Numbered from the stretch's first letter, positions 1 to 8,689 are shown. The stretch is DNA of 64,000 nt from Terriglobia bacterium (GCA_020073585.1 JAIQEV010000015.1:1-64000); one strand, 5' to 3'. Notes: generated by a model not told the origin, from the letters alone. Numbers and translations are program-made.

Positions 1-183
1 GTAAAAATCCACGCCAGCCAGGAGCGGCTCCCCGCCATGGAAGGTAAAGGTTACAGGATCATTCCGGGCGCGCCCAGGTACGGTCCTGGGCCGCGATCTC
101 AGCAGAGTTGGGCATCGGTACAGGCACAGCGCAACGAGCGTGTGCTGGCTTGCCCAAAAACCTCTCCCACAGACGCCCCGCAA
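1..183 (-). pseudogene. radical SAM-like protein fragment, runs off left edge
   Basis: Reading leftward from about 90 to 1, the minus strand encodes a stretch ending VTFTFHGGEPLLAGVDFY. The HGGEPLL signature is typical of the region after the Fe-S cluster loop in SPASM-type radical SAM maturases such as anaerobic sulfatase maturases. The frame stays open back to about 183, but no clean CxxxCxxC cluster motif is seen in the expected place, and a more protein-like stretch lies in another frame just upstream. It may be a frameshifted relic or a partial gene. The call rests on one motif. Confidence 0.35.
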
Positions 184-532
184 GTGCCTGATCCGCAAAG
201 GCCGCACACACTCTAATCTAGCCGCCCAAAAACAGATGTTTGTGGGGAATTCCCACGAAACGTGAATGGGCTCATGGTTAGCTGTCTGGGCCTTGGCTTC
301 TGGCATCTTGATCGACACCATAAATGGCAGTTAATAGAAGCAATCTGAATTGTTGGTGGCGGGCTGTTCTCGCCAGCAATCCCAGCCTACCCCTCCACTT
401 TCCGAGAAGCCGACTTTTCATTCCCAATCCGATCGCGACGCATTCGATCACGTGAAAATCATTGGTGGGATGGGGACTTCGCAACAGTTGTCCGAGTGGA
501 AGCACGTTTCGGCATGCGAGTTAGACAACTGA
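184..532. other. unassigned stretch preceding truncated ccmF
   Basis: I see no convincing gene here. A 60-codon plus-strand frame (350-532, TTG start) is in phase with the CcmF frame but ends in TGA at 530-532, immediately before the GTG at 533. Its translation shows no CcmF features. Base composition is less GC-rich than the ccm operon. Either a rearrangement or a chimeric join could explain the abrupt start of CcmF homology here. Confidence 0.4.
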
Positions 533-1348
533 GTGGGGCCGCTGCTGGCCTGGCGCAAGACCTCGGCGGAGAGCTTGCGGCGCAATTTCGGCCTGCCGGC
601 GATCCTCGCGCTGGTGGCCGGCGTGGTGGCCCTGGCGCTGGGGGTTCGAGAGTATTACGCGGTGATCTGCCTGATCCTCTGCGTGTTCGTGACCTGGACC
701 ATCGTGCTGGAGTTCTTCCGCGGGGCGCGGGTGCTCCGCGCGCGCAGCGGCGCTTCCTGGATCACCTCGCTGGCCGACCTGACGCTGCGCAATACGCGCC
801 GCTACGGCGGCTACATCGTGCATTTCGGCATGGTGCTGATCTTCGTCGGGCTGGCGGGCGCGGCCTTCAATCGCGACACGCAGAAGGAGATGACCTTCGG
901 CTCGACCATGCAGATCGGGCCGTACAACCTGCTGCTGCAGAGCATGGATTCCAAGCCGGAGAAGAACTACACCGCGGAACGCATGATCGTGGAAGTAATG
1001 AAGAACAACCGCCCGCTCATGATGCTCTACCCGGAACGGCGTTTGTTCACGACCAACGAGCAGTCGGGCACCATGGTGGCCATCTATTCCACGATTCGCG
1101 AGGACCTCTACGTCGTTTATGCCGGGCGCAGCCCGGAGACCAACCTCCCGGTGATCCACGCCTACCTGAACCCGCTGGTGAAGTGGATCTGGTTCGGCGG
1201 CGTTATCGTGGTAATTGGAACGATTGTCGCGCTCTTCCCGAACTACCGGCCGGTGCTGGCGCTTTCCGCGGCTGGCGAGCGCGCGGCGGCCCCCGCTCTT
1301 TCCAGCGCTGTGCCGAATTCTGTGAACTTGACCCAGGGCCATGACTAA
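533..1348 (+). CDS. ccmF: CcmF C-terminal portion, N-terminus missing
   Basis: The product matches the C-terminal part of CcmF, the membrane subunit of the haem lyase that attaches haem to apocytochrome c in System I. Homology starts at VGPLLAW, a segment normally deep inside CcmF, followed by two membrane helices, a conserved YGGYIVHFGM region, a periplasmic domain and a last helix near residues 217-240. CcmF is usually well over 600 residues, so about 270 residues means the tryptophan-rich WWD haem-handling half is absent. The only start is GTG directly after a stop codon. It overlaps ccmH by 8 bases. It may be a broken gene or an artefact of the left edge. Confidence 0.75.
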   Translation: MGPLLAWRKTSAESLRRNFGLPAILALVAGVVALALGVREYYAVICLILCVFVTWTIVLEFFRGARVLRARSGASWITSLADLTLRNTRRYGGYIVHFGMVLIFVGLAGAAFNRDTQKEMTFGSTMQIGPYNLLLQSMDSKPEKNYTAERMIVEVMKNNRPLMMLYPERRLFTTNEQSGTMVAIYSTIREDLYVVYAGRSPETNLPVIHAYLNPLVKWIWFGGVIVVIGTIVALFPNYRPVLALSAAGERAAAPALSSAVPNSVNLTQGHD

Positions 1349-1835
1349 ACTCCGCCTGCCACTCCTGATCGCGGTGTTGTGCGCGGTGGCCGCCGTGCCG
1401 CTCCTGATTCTCCCCGCGGGGGCGCAGCAGAGCGACCACGCGAAGCAGATAGGCGGCAAGTTTTTGTGCATGTGCGGTTGCAGCCAGATCCTGACGCAGT
1501 GCAACCACGTGGGCTGCACGGTTTCCGCCTCGATGCTGAAAAAGCTGGACCAGGCCATCGCCCGCGGCGATTCCGACGACCTGATCATCCAATCGTTCGT
1601 GCAGGAGTACGGCCCGGCCGTATTCGCGGAGCCGCCGAAGAAGGGCTTCAGCCGCGTGGCCTGGTTTATTCCCGGGGTCACGCTGGGGCTGGGCCTGGCG
1701 CTGGTGCTCGTGGTGATCCGCCGCTGGCGGATGCGGCCGGTTGCGGCTTCTGCCGATGCGCCGGGCGGGAAGGCTATTTCGCCCGAATTGCTCGAGCGCG
1801 CGCGGCAGCGCGCCGACCGGGAAACGGAGGATTGA
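1341..1835 (+). CDS. ccmH: Cytochrome c maturation protein CcmH
   Basis: CcmH is the periplasm-facing thiol oxidoreductase that reduces the CXXCH cysteines of apocytochrome c before haem ligation. The 164-residue product has an N-terminal signal/anchor segment (about residues 1-28), a cysteine-rich motif CMCGCSQILTQCNHVGC near residues 48-64 in place of the classical LRCxxC, and a second membrane helix near residues 108-128. This variant motif is, to my knowledge, common in Acidobacteria and deltaproteobacterial groups. The gene overlaps ccmF by 8 bases and is followed after 3 bases by the CcmI-like gene, so it is part of one operon. Confidence 0.88.
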   Translation: MTKLRLPLLIAVLCAVAAVPLLILPAGAQQSDHAKQIGGKFLCMCGCSQILTQCNHVGCTVSASMLKKLDQAIARGDSDDLIIQSFVQEYGPAVFAEPPKKGFSRVAWFIPGVTLGLGLALVLVVIRRWRMRPVAASADAPGGKAISPELLERARQRADRETED

Positions 1836-1838
1836 CGC

Positions 1839-2225
1839 ATGGCGCCCCTGGGTTTCCTGCAAGTTTCCCCGGCATCGCTGGCCGGCGCGGACACCGCCGT
1901 GCTCCTGGCGTGCGTGGCGCTGGCCACGGCCACGCTGCTGTTTATCTTCTGGCTGGGCTATGAGCCCTCCGATTTCACGCCGCTGCGCTCGCGGCTGGAC
2001 CAGTTGCTGGAGCGGCGCGACGCCATCTACGACAATCTGCGCGACCTGAAATTCGAATACCGCGCCGGAAAATACGCGGAGGGGGACTTCGAGGAGATGA
2101 AAAAGGCGCTCGAGAGCGAGGCCGCGCTGGTGCTCGCGGAAATTGACGAAGAGACGGCGCGGGATCTGACGCGCAGCCCCGGAGCCCGGCCGCGCCGCGC
2201 GCCGGCCGGGCGGGGTGCGCAGTGA
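1839..2225 (+). CDS. CcmI-like small membrane protein
   Basis: A 128-residue protein with one membrane segment at about residues 16-41 and a hydrophilic, charged helical tail (RRDAIYDNLRDLKFEYRAGK). This layout resembles the N-terminal part of CcmI-type proteins, which deliver apocytochrome to CcmFH, and similar small proteins in ccm operons of related bacteria. A strong RBS (ACGGAGG) precedes the ATG. The stop overlaps the GTG of the next gene by four bases, implying translational coupling. The function is inferred from position and shape only. Confidence 0.65.
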   Translation: MAPLGFLQVSPASLAGADTAVLLACVALATATLLFIFWLGYEPSDFTPLRSRLDQLLERRDAIYDNLRDLKFEYRAGKYAEGDFEEMKKALESEAALVLAEIDEETARDLTRSPGARPRRAPAGRGAQ

Positions 2226-3505
2226 GGCGCCGCGGCTTTCTGCTGTGCGGCGCAGCCATTCTCTGTTTTCTAGGCGCTGGCGCGGCGCAGGCCGCCACGC
2301 TGCGTGGTACGGTGAAGAACGTCACCACCGGCGCTCCGGCCGCGGGCGTGGAAGTTCTGCTGTTGCAGTTGCAGGGCGGCATGGAAGAGGTAGCGCACAC
2401 CAAGAGCGACGCGCAGGGCGCATTCACCTTCGACCATCCGTCGGTCGGCGTGCAGCCCATGCTGGTCCGCGCCGTCTATCGCGGCGTGCACTTCCACCAG
2501 GCCGTGCCCCCGGGCCGCAATGCCGTCGAGGTCGAAGTCTTCGAGCCCACCCGCGACCCCAAGACGCTTAGCTATCCCACGCGCGTGGTGATCTTCCAGC
2601 CCAACGGGGCCTCGCTGCTGGTCGGCGAAGAGTACACCGTGCAGAACAACTCCAAGCCGCCGCAAGCCTACTTCCGCGCCGACGGCAGCTTCGAGGTGCA
2701 GCTCCCGGAGAAGGCCGAGCTGCAGCAGATCGCCGCGTGGGGCCCTTCGGCCATGCCCGTGGTGCAAGCCACCATCGACCGCGGTAAGAACAAGTACGCT
2801 ATCGCCTTCGCCTTCCGGCCCGGCGAGAACGGCGTGCGCCTCTCGTATCAGTTGCCGTATGCGGACAGTCGCGCCACCGTACGCCTGCCCGCCGTGTACC
2901 CGGGGGGCCGCCTGCTGGTGGTCGCGCCGCCGGGCGTGGAGGTGCGCGCCGCTAGCCTGCAGGCCGCGGGCAACGAGCAGGGAATGAACGTGTACACGAG
3001 CGAGACCTTGGCGGCGGGTAAGACGATGGAAATCGCGCTCTCCGGCGTGGGTTCCGCCCCGCCAGCCGCCGCGGGAGGCGGGCAGGAGTCCGCCATGCCG
3101 CCCGCGGCGCCGGAAGGCAACGTGCCCGTGCAGCCGATCCCTGGGCGGCTGGACGTGCTGAAATGGCCGCTGGTCGCCGGCTTCGCGGGACTCTTCGGGC
3201 TAGGTGCGATCTTTCTGGTGCGCAAGCCGGTGCCCGCGGGAATGCCCGCGGAGTTCGCCGAGGAAGAGCCCGCGCGCGGCAAGAAACGCGCGAAGGAAGC
3301 ACGCCCCGCGCAGGCGGCTCCTGCCGAAAGCGCGCCAGCAAGCGTGGCCGATGTGCACTCCGGCGTGGCGAACAATCTCGAAGCGCTGAAGGACAGCCTG
3401 TTCCGCCTGGAATTGCGCCGGCAGGCCGGCACCATCACCGAGGAAGAGTACGCTCGGGAACGCGCGCGCACCGAAAAAATCCTGCGCGACATTGTCCGCG
3501 GGTGA
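2222..3505 (+). CDS. Carboxypeptidase-regulatory-like membrane protein of the ccm operon
   Basis: 427 residues with a signal peptide (about 1-25, ending AQA), then a carboxypeptidase-regulatory-like beta domain (LRGTVKNVTTGAPAAGVEV, residues 26-110), a further beta-rich periplasmic region, a Pro/Ala-rich linker, one membrane helix near 315-335 and a C-terminal charged helix (SLFRLELRRQAGTITEEEYARE). That last helix resembles the short-coil tail of CcmI-like proteins and would lie in the cytoplasm. The gene overlaps its neighbour by GTGA. I infer an accessory role in cytochrome maturation from location; no enzymatic motif is visible. Confidence 0.7.
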   Translation: MRRRGFLLCGAAILCFLGAGAAQAATLRGTVKNVTTGAPAAGVEVLLLQLQGGMEEVAHTKSDAQGAFTFDHPSVGVQPMLVRAVYRGVHFHQAVPPGRNAVEVEVFEPTRDPKTLSYPTRVVIFQPNGASLLVGEEYTVQNNSKPPQAYFRADGSFEVQLPEKAELQQIAAWGPSAMPVVQATIDRGKNKYAIAFAFRPGENGVRLSYQLPYADSRATVRLPAVYPGGRLLVVAPPGVEVRAASLQAAGNEQGMNVYTSETLAAGKTMEIALSGVGSAPPAAAGGGQESAMPPAAPEGNVPVQPIPGRLDVLKWPLVAGFAGLFGLGAIFLVRKPVPAGMPAEFAEEEPARGKKRAKEARPAQAAPAESAPASVADVHSGVANNLEALKDSLFRLELRRQAGTITEEEYARERARTEKILRDIVRG

Positions 3506-3561
3506 GACGTGGGGAAGAGCCGCTTCTGCCCAATTCGCAAGCTGCACATCGAGGAAGCCGC

Positions 3562-4263
3562 GTGACTCCCGCCGTCTCCTCTCTCGGGCTACGTTGCCGC
3601 AATCTGGAAAAACGCTTTGGGAATTTCGTCGCCCTGCGCCGGCTGAACCTGGAGGTCCATCCCGGCGAAGCCGTGGCCCTCGCCGGACACAACGGTTCGG
3701 GCAAAACCACGTTGCTGCGCCTGGCCGCCGGCCTCACGCGTCCCACCGCCGGCGCACTGCACATCGGCCCGGGAGAAAGCACCGCCGCGGAGAGCCGCGC
3801 GCACATCGGTTTCGTCGCCCACCAGACGATGCTGTATGACGAGCTCTCGGCCGAGGAGAATCTTTTTCTCTTCGCGAACCTGCAGAGCATCACCGGAGCC
3901 GCTGAACGCGTCAGCGCGCTGCTCGCCGAAGTCGGCTTGGCCGAGCGCCGCACCTCGCTGGTGCGCACCTTTTCCCGCGGCATGCGCCAGCGCCTGACCA
4001 TTGCGCGCGCCCTGTTGCACGGGCCCGCTCTGCTGCTTTTCGACGAGCCCGGCACGGGCCTCGACGCTCCTGGCATCATCTGGCTCGCGGCCACCCTGGC
4101 CCGCCTGCGCGACACCGGCTGCACCATCCTGATGAGCCTGCACGGCCAGGCCGAGCTGGCCGCCGTGGCCACCCGGGCCATCCGCCTGCAGGCCGGTGCG
4201 GTGGCCGCGGATTCATTCACAGGCGAGCCGATCGAGTCGGTGCTGCGCGTGACGGAGACCTGA
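3562..4263 (+). CDS. ccmA: Haem-exporter ATP-binding protein CcmA
   Basis: ABC-type ATPase of the CcmABCD complex, which uses ATP to release holo-CcmE. Walker A GHNGSGKT is at residues 42-49, the signature stretch is FSRGMRQR, and Walker B is LLLFDEPGTGLD. At 233 residues it has the usual CcmA size. I chose the GTG at 3562 because GAGGAAG precedes it by a suitable distance and because an upstream extension in this frame would overlap the previous gene with no domain. ccmB follows after 5 bases. Confidence 0.9.
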   Translation: MTPAVSSLGLRCRNLEKRFGNFVALRRLNLEVHPGEAVALAGHNGSGKTTLLRLAAGLTRPTAGALHIGPGESTAAESRAHIGFVAHQTMLYDELSAEENLFLFANLQSITGAAERVSALLAEVGLAERRTSLVRTFSRGMRQRLTIARALLHGPALLLFDEPGTGLDAPGIIWLAATLARLRDTGCTILMSLHGQAELAAVATRAIRLQAGAVAADSFTGEPIESVLRVTET

Positions 4264-4268
4264 GGGCC

Positions 4269-4943
4269 ATGGCGCTGCTGCATAGCACGGGGATTCTGCT
4301 GGGCAAGGAGCTGCGCACCGAACTGCGCTCGCGCGAGCTCATCACCACCACCCTCGTCTTCATCCTGCTGGTAGTGGTCCTGTTCAGTTTTACCTTCGAC
4401 CCGACCTCCTCCGAATCGCGGCGCTTCGGCCCGGGACTGCTGTGGGTGGCGTTTCTTTTCGCGGCTTCGCTGATGCTCCAGCCATGCTTCCTGCGCGAGC
4501 AGATGAACGACACGCTGAGCGCTCTGCGCATGTCCTCCCCCGACCCGTTCGCCATCTTTCTCGCCAAGCTGACGGCGAATACCATGTTCCTGCTGCTGAC
4601 CGAACTGCTCATGCTCCCGATCTTCTCGGTGCTCTATAACGTGCCCATCCTCAAAGTCTTTCCCGCGTTGCTGCTGGTGCTCTTCGCGGGCAGCGCAGGC
4701 ATCTGCGTGACCGGCACGGCGGTTGCCGCCATTTCCGCCCAGGCGCGCATGCGCGAGCTGCTGCTCCCGCTGCTGCTGTTGCCGCTGCTCACCCCCGTGC
4801 TCATCGCCAGCACGGAAGCCACCGCGGCGCTGCTGGCCGAAGAGCCGGCGCTGCGCCTGGACTGGGTGGGATTTCTCGCGGCGTTTGATATCGTCTTTTT
4901 GACGGCGCTGTGGCTTTTCGGGGAATATCTGCTGGAGGAGTGA
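4269..4943 (+). CDS. ccmB: Haem-exporter membrane protein CcmB
   Basis: A 224-residue polytopic protein with six hydrophobic segments, the CcmB channel-like subunit partnering CcmA. The N-terminal cytoplasmic stretch LLGKELRTELRSRELITTT and the following PCFLREQMNDTL and SSPDPFAIFLAK loops are characteristic of the family. It lies directly behind ccmA and ahead of ccmC in the conventional order. Confidence 0.9.
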   Translation: MALLHSTGILLGKELRTELRSRELITTTLVFILLVVVLFSFTFDPTSSESRRFGPGLLWVAFLFAASLMLQPCFLREQMNDTLSALRMSSPDPFAIFLAKLTANTMFLLLTELLMLPIFSVLYNVPILKVFPALLLVLFAGSAGICVTGTAVAAISAQARMRELLLPLLLLPLLTPVLIASTEATAALLAEEPALRLDWVGFLAAFDIVFLTALWLFGEYLLEE

Positions 4944-4985
4944 TCCCATGCCGGAAAATACGCAAGGCGAAGGGAGCGACAGACC

Positions 4986-5660
4986 ATGAAGAAGGCACTC
5001 GCGGCGTTCCTGGTCGTAGGACTGCTCGGCATTGCGGCCTACGCTTCGCTGTTCGTCGCGCCCACCGAGCGCACCATGGGCGATATCCAGCGCATTTTCT
5101 ATCTGCATATGCCCAGCGCGGTCGTGGCCTTCTGCGCCTTTCTGGTCACCTTTGTGGCCAATCTGCTCTATGTCTTCCGGCGGCAGGAGCGCTGGGACTG
5201 GCTGGGCGTTTCCGCGGCGGAAGTGGGCCTGGCGTTCATTTCCGTGGTGCTGATTACCGGACCGATCTGGGCGCACCCGGTGTGGGGCATCTGGTGGACC
5301 TGGGACGCGCGGCTCACCTCGACCTTCGTCCTCTGGCTGCTGTACGTCTCTTATCTGTTGCTGCGCACGCTGGTCGAGGACCCGCACCGCCGCGCGCTGT
5401 TGAGCGCCGTTTACGGCATCTTCGCCTTCCTCGACGTGCCCCTGGTGCACATGTCCATCCGCTGGTGGCGCACGCAGCATCCGCAGCCGGTGTTGATGGG
5501 CGGGCCGGGGACGGGCCTGGCGCCGGAGATGAAGCGGGTGCTGTTGATCAATTTCATCGCCCTAGTCAGCCTGATGATCTTTCTGGTGCGGGAGCGGTAC
5601 GAACTGGAAGCCCTGCGCGCGCAAGTGGACGTGCTGCGGCGGGAAGGGGAGGCAGCGTGA
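4986..5660 (+). CDS. ccmC: Haem-handling membrane protein CcmC
   Basis: CcmC presents haem to the chaperone CcmE through its WWD motif. Here the motif reads HPVWGIWWTWDARLTS (about residues 89-104), flanked by conserved histidines in HMPSAV (near 39) and VPLVHMSIRWW. Six membrane segments and 224 residues match the family. Start ATG 4986 follows an AGGGAGCGACAG stretch. The GTG of ccmD overlaps its stop by four bases. Confidence 0.93.
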   Translation: MKKALAAFLVVGLLGIAAYASLFVAPTERTMGDIQRIFYLHMPSAVVAFCAFLVTFVANLLYVFRRQERWDWLGVSAAEVGLAFISVVLITGPIWAHPVWGIWWTWDARLTSTFVLWLLYVSYLLLRTLVEDPHRRALLSAVYGIFAFLDVPLVHMSIRWWRTQHPQPVLMGGPGTGLAPEMKRVLLINFIALVSLMIFLVRERYELEALRAQVDVLRREGEAA

Positions 5661-5800
5661 AAAATCTCGACAGTGTGTTCGCGGCGTACCTGATCGGCTG
5701 GGCCATCTTCTTCGGCTATTACCTGACGGTGGGGCGGCGGGTGTCGGCGCTGCGCGAGGACGTGGAGCGGTTGAAGAGCGCGCTGAAAAGTGGGAGATAG
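5657..5800 (+). CDS. ccmD: CcmD-like small membrane protein
   Basis: A 47-residue protein starting at GTG 5657 (GTGA overlap with ccmC). It has one membrane helix (about residues 8-25, FAAYLIGWAIFFGYYL) and a basic, amphipathic C-terminal helix (RRVSALREDVERLKSALK). This is the layout of CcmD, which stabilises CcmABC and helps release holo-CcmE. Sequence conservation in CcmD is weak, so the call depends on position and topology. Confidence 0.82.
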   Translation: MKNLDSVFAAYLIGWAIFFGYYLTVGRRVSALREDVERLKSALKSGR

Positions 5801-6797
5801 GGTGGCAGGGAAGAAGCGCGTTGGGATCGTCCTGTTTCAGCTCGGCGGGCCGGATTCGCTGGACTCCGTTCAGCCGTTTCTGCTGAATCTGTTCCTCGAT
5901 CCGGACATCATCCCCCTCGGCCCGCTGAATTTCCTGCGCCGGCCGCTGGCCCGGCTCATCGCCTCGCGGCGCTCCAAGCCGGTAGCCGGACGCTACGCGC
6001 AGATCGGCGGGCGCTCGCCCATCCGCGCGCTCACCGAGCGCCAGCGCGATGCGCTCGTCGCGGCCCTCGCTCCGCACATGGATCCTGTCGCCGTGATCGC
6101 CATGCGCTACTGGCATCCCCTCACGGAAGAGGCGGTGCAGACGCTGCGCCAGGCCGGGCCACTCGATCAGATCGTGCTCCTCCCGCTCTATCCGCATTAT
6201 TCCTACGCCACCACCCTGAGCAGCCTGAAGGAGTGGCACCGTGTGGCCGGTCTGCCGCAGGGCGGCCCGCCGCAGAAGATCGTCGCGCAGTTCTACAATC
6301 ACCCCCTGTACATCAAGGCCTTGGTGGAACGCATCGGTTCCGTGCTGCGGCAGTTCCCGGAGAGCGGCCGTGTGCAACTGCTCTTCAGCGCGCATGGCCT
6401 GCCCCTGAGCCTGGTGGAGAAGGGCGACCCGTACCCAAACCAGGTGGAGGAGACGGTGCGCCTGGTGTGCGAGAGCGGAACGGCGCAATATCCCGGCTGG
6501 CCGAAAGCGCACCTGCTCTGCTATCAGAGCAAGGTAGGTCCGGCGAAATGGCTGCAGCCCTCGCTGCTGGAAACGATTGACCGGCTGGGGCACGAAGGCG
6601 TGCGCGAGATGCTCGTCGTTCCGATTTCCTTCGTGACCGAGCACATCGAGACGCTGCACGAGATCAACATCGAAGCGCGCGCCGAGGCGCAGAAAGCGGG
6701 CATCGAGACCTTCCGCATGATGCCCGCTGTCGGCGATTCCCCGCACTTCATCGCCGCGTTGGCCGATCTGATCCTGTCCGCCGCCGGCTTGCGCTGA
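5790..6797 (+). CDS. hemH: Ferrochelatase
   Basis: HemH inserts ferrous iron into porphyrin, the final step of protohaem synthesis, supplying haem to the Ccm and Cta pathways encoded on both sides. Seen in the sequence: N-terminal VGIVLFQLGGPDS, the catalytic-histidine segment LLFSAHGLP, CYQSKVGP and the SFVTEHIETLHE block with the metal/proton-handling glutamate. Length (335 residues from GTG 5790) is normal. A second in-frame GTG at 5802, after the ccmD stop, is an equally possible start and gives VAGKKRVGIV. Confidence 0.93.
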   Translation: MGDRVAGKKRVGIVLFQLGGPDSLDSVQPFLLNLFLDPDIIPLGPLNFLRRPLARLIASRRSKPVAGRYAQIGGRSPIRALTERQRDALVAALAPHMDPVAVIAMRYWHPLTEEAVQTLRQAGPLDQIVLLPLYPHYSYATTLSSLKEWHRVAGLPQGGPPQKIVAQFYNHPLYIKALVERIGSVLRQFPESGRVQLLFSAHGLPLSLVEKGDPYPNQVEETVRLVCESGTAQYPGWPKAHLLCYQSKVGPAKWLQPSLLETIDRLGHEGVREMLVVPISFVTEHIETLHEINIEARAEAQKAGIETFRMMPAVGDSPHFIAALADLILSAAGLR

Positions 6798-6899
6798 GAC
6801 CGAGGGCTCCGCTGGAAGCACCTGATTTTGCGGCTCTTGCGTGCGCGGGAACGGTGAGAAATTTGGATAAACTGCCGGGAGAAAAGTTAGAGGAAGAGA

Positions 6900-7697
6900 A
6901 TGCATCGCAACATTGATCGTCTTGGCATCGCCTTGGCCTGCTGTGGCGGGCTATTTCTAGTGCTACCCGGCTGCGCGCAGAAGGCGGAAGTCACGGGTAA
7001 CAGACCCACGCCGGCGGCGGCAGCCTCGCCCGCGGATCCGGTCGGGGCCGGAGCGATCCGCGGCAGCGTGCGGATTGATGGCCCGGTGCCAAAGCCCAGA
7101 GCTCTGAAGATGACCACCGATCCAGCCTGTACCGCTGCGCATCCGGAGGGTTTTGCCAGCCAGGAAGTGGTTGCCGACGCGAGCGGAAACCTGGCTAATG
7201 TAATCGTCTATGTGAAAGAAGGGCTGGGGAATCGCACCTTCGACGCGCCGAAAACGGCCTTGGAGCTTGACCAGCAGGGCTGCGTGTATGTCCCGCACGT
7301 CGTGGCACTCATGACGGGTCAGCCCCTGCGCGTAAAGAACTCCGACAGGACGCTGCATAACGTGCATTCGGCTTCGAAGAACAACCGGGAATGGAACCGC
7401 TCCCAGACGCCTGGGGCGCCCATCATCGAAGAGGTCTTTTCTCACGAAGAGCTGGCCATCGCCATGAAGTGCAATGTCCACCCGTGGATGAAGAGCTACG
7501 TCGCCGTCTTCCAGCATCCCTACTTCGCGGTGAGCGGCGCCAACGGGAGTTTCGAGATCAAAAACCTTCCGCCGGGCACCTATACGATCGAGGCCTGGCA
7601 CGAAAAGTACGGCACCCTGCGCCAGACGGTGACCCTGGGCGCGAAAGAGGCCAAGAGCCTCTCCTTTGCCTTCCGGCCCGCCACGGGAGGGAACTGA
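6900..7697 (+). CDS. Cupredoxin-like lipoprotein with regulatory-like C-terminal domain
   Basis: A 265-residue predicted lipoprotein with lipobox LPGC at about residues 22-25. A cupredoxin-like domain follows, with potential type 1 copper ligands: His in LHNVHS and the C-x2-H-x2-M motif CNVHPWM. The C-terminus (NGSFEIKNLPPGTYTIEAWH) resembles a carboxypeptidase-regulatory beta sandwich. A clear AGGAAGAG RBS precedes ATG 6900. Lying between hemH and ctaA, it may be a periplasmic copper or electron-transfer protein tied to cytochrome oxidase assembly; that role is inferred from context. Confidence 0.8.
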   Translation: MHRNIDRLGIALACCGGLFLVLPGCAQKAEVTGNRPTPAAAASPADPVGAGAIRGSVRIDGPVPKPRALKMTTDPACTAAHPEGFASQEVVADASGNLANVIVYVKEGLGNRTFDAPKTALELDQQGCVYVPHVVALMTGQPLRVKNSDRTLHNVHSASKNNREWNRSQTPGAPIIEEVFSHEELAIAMKCNVHPWMKSYVAVFQHPYFAVSGANGSFEIKNLPPGTYTIEAWHEKYGTLRQTVTLGAKEAKSLSFAFRPATGGN

Positions 7698-7762
7698 GCT
7701 CCCGACCGGGAACCCTTGCCAGGGGCTGGCATTTCGCGTCCCTTGGGCTATAATTACCCGCC

Positions 7763-8689
7763 GTGACAAATTCCATGTCGCCCCGATACCATGCCGGCCT
7801 GCATCGCTACGCGATCTTCGTGGCCGTGTGCACCTTTCTGCTGCTGATCGCCGGGGCCCTGGTGACCTCCAACGACGCCGCGCTTTCCGTGCCCGACTGG
7901 CCGCTCTCCTACGGCACGCTCACGCCGCCCATGGTCGGAGGCATCGTCTACGAGCACAGCCACCGCGTGATCGCCGCCACGGTGGGTCTGTTCACCATCA
8001 TTCTCGCGGTCTGGACGTGGACGGCCGAGGAGCGCCGCTGGCTGCGGTGGCTGAGCCTGGCTGCGCTCGGCGCGGTCATCGCCCAGGGCATTCTCGGCGG
8101 CCTCACGGTCATGCTCAACCTGCACTACGGCATGCCCGTGGCGCATGCCTGCCTGGCGCAGATCTTTTTCGGCACGGTCGTGGGCATCGCGCTGTTCACC
8201 AGCCGCTGGTGGATTACCACCCAGCCGCAACTGACGGACATCGGCTCACCCTCGGTGCACCGGCTGGCGCTGTTCAATGCCGGCGTCATCTTTGTGCAAG
8301 TGATTTTCGGCGCGGGCTTCCGCCACCGGGATATCCCCATCTGGCCGCACGTCGTGGGCGCCTTCGCGGTGACCGCGACGGTAACTTGGACCGCGATTGT
8401 GCTGCGCCGGCGCTTCAGCGCCTCCCGGCAGATTTCTCGCGTGCGCCTGCTGCTGCACTCGATTTTCGGCGTGCAATTTGTCCTGGGTCTGGCGGCGTGG
8501 TGGTCGCGGCTGACCACCGCGGATGCCCCGCAGCCCATGCTGCGCATGATCGTTCTCACGGTTACGCATACCGTCGCCGGAGCGCTGACCTTCGCCTGCG
8601 CCGTGGCGGTCGTCCTGCTCTGCTACCGGCTCGTGCCGCGGGGCGGGGAAGCGGTCGAGGCACGCCGGGCCGAGGCCGCCCTTTCATGA
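7763..8689 (+). CDS. ctaA: Haem A synthase CtaA/Cox15
   Basis: CtaA oxidises the C8 methyl of haem O to make haem A for aa3-type cytochrome oxidase. The protein has eight predicted membrane helices, the loop TSNDAALSVPDWPLSYG typical of the family, and paired haem-ligand histidines in EHSHR (first half), GMPVAHA, FRHRD and TVTHTVAG (second half). 308 residues from GTG 7763 is normal length. It overlaps ctaB by ATGA, so the two are co-translated. Confidence 0.93.
   Translation: MTNSMSPRYHAGLHRYAIFVAVCTFLLLIAGALVTSNDAALSVPDWPLSYGTLTPPMVGGIVYEHSHRVIAATVGLFTIILAVWTWTAEERRWLRWLSLAALGAVIAQGILGGLTVMLNLHYGMPVAHACLAQIFFGTVVGIALFTSRWWITTQPQLTDIGSPSVHRLALFNAGVIFVQVIFGAGFRHRDIPIWPHVVGAFAVTATVTWTAIVLRRRFSASRQISRVRLLLHSIFGVQFVLGLAAWWSRLTTADAPQPMLRMIVLTVTHTVAGALTFACAVAVVLLCYRLVPRGGEAVEARRAEAALS

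Noticed and set aside
439-452. Possible parS half-site (ATCACGTGAAA)
   Set aside because: Only a partial match to the TGTTTCACGTGAAACA palindrome, without a second half or neighbours.
4949-4988. Short frame between ccmB and ccmC
   Set aside because: Only 13 codons, overlapping the ccmC start and without any recognisable feature.
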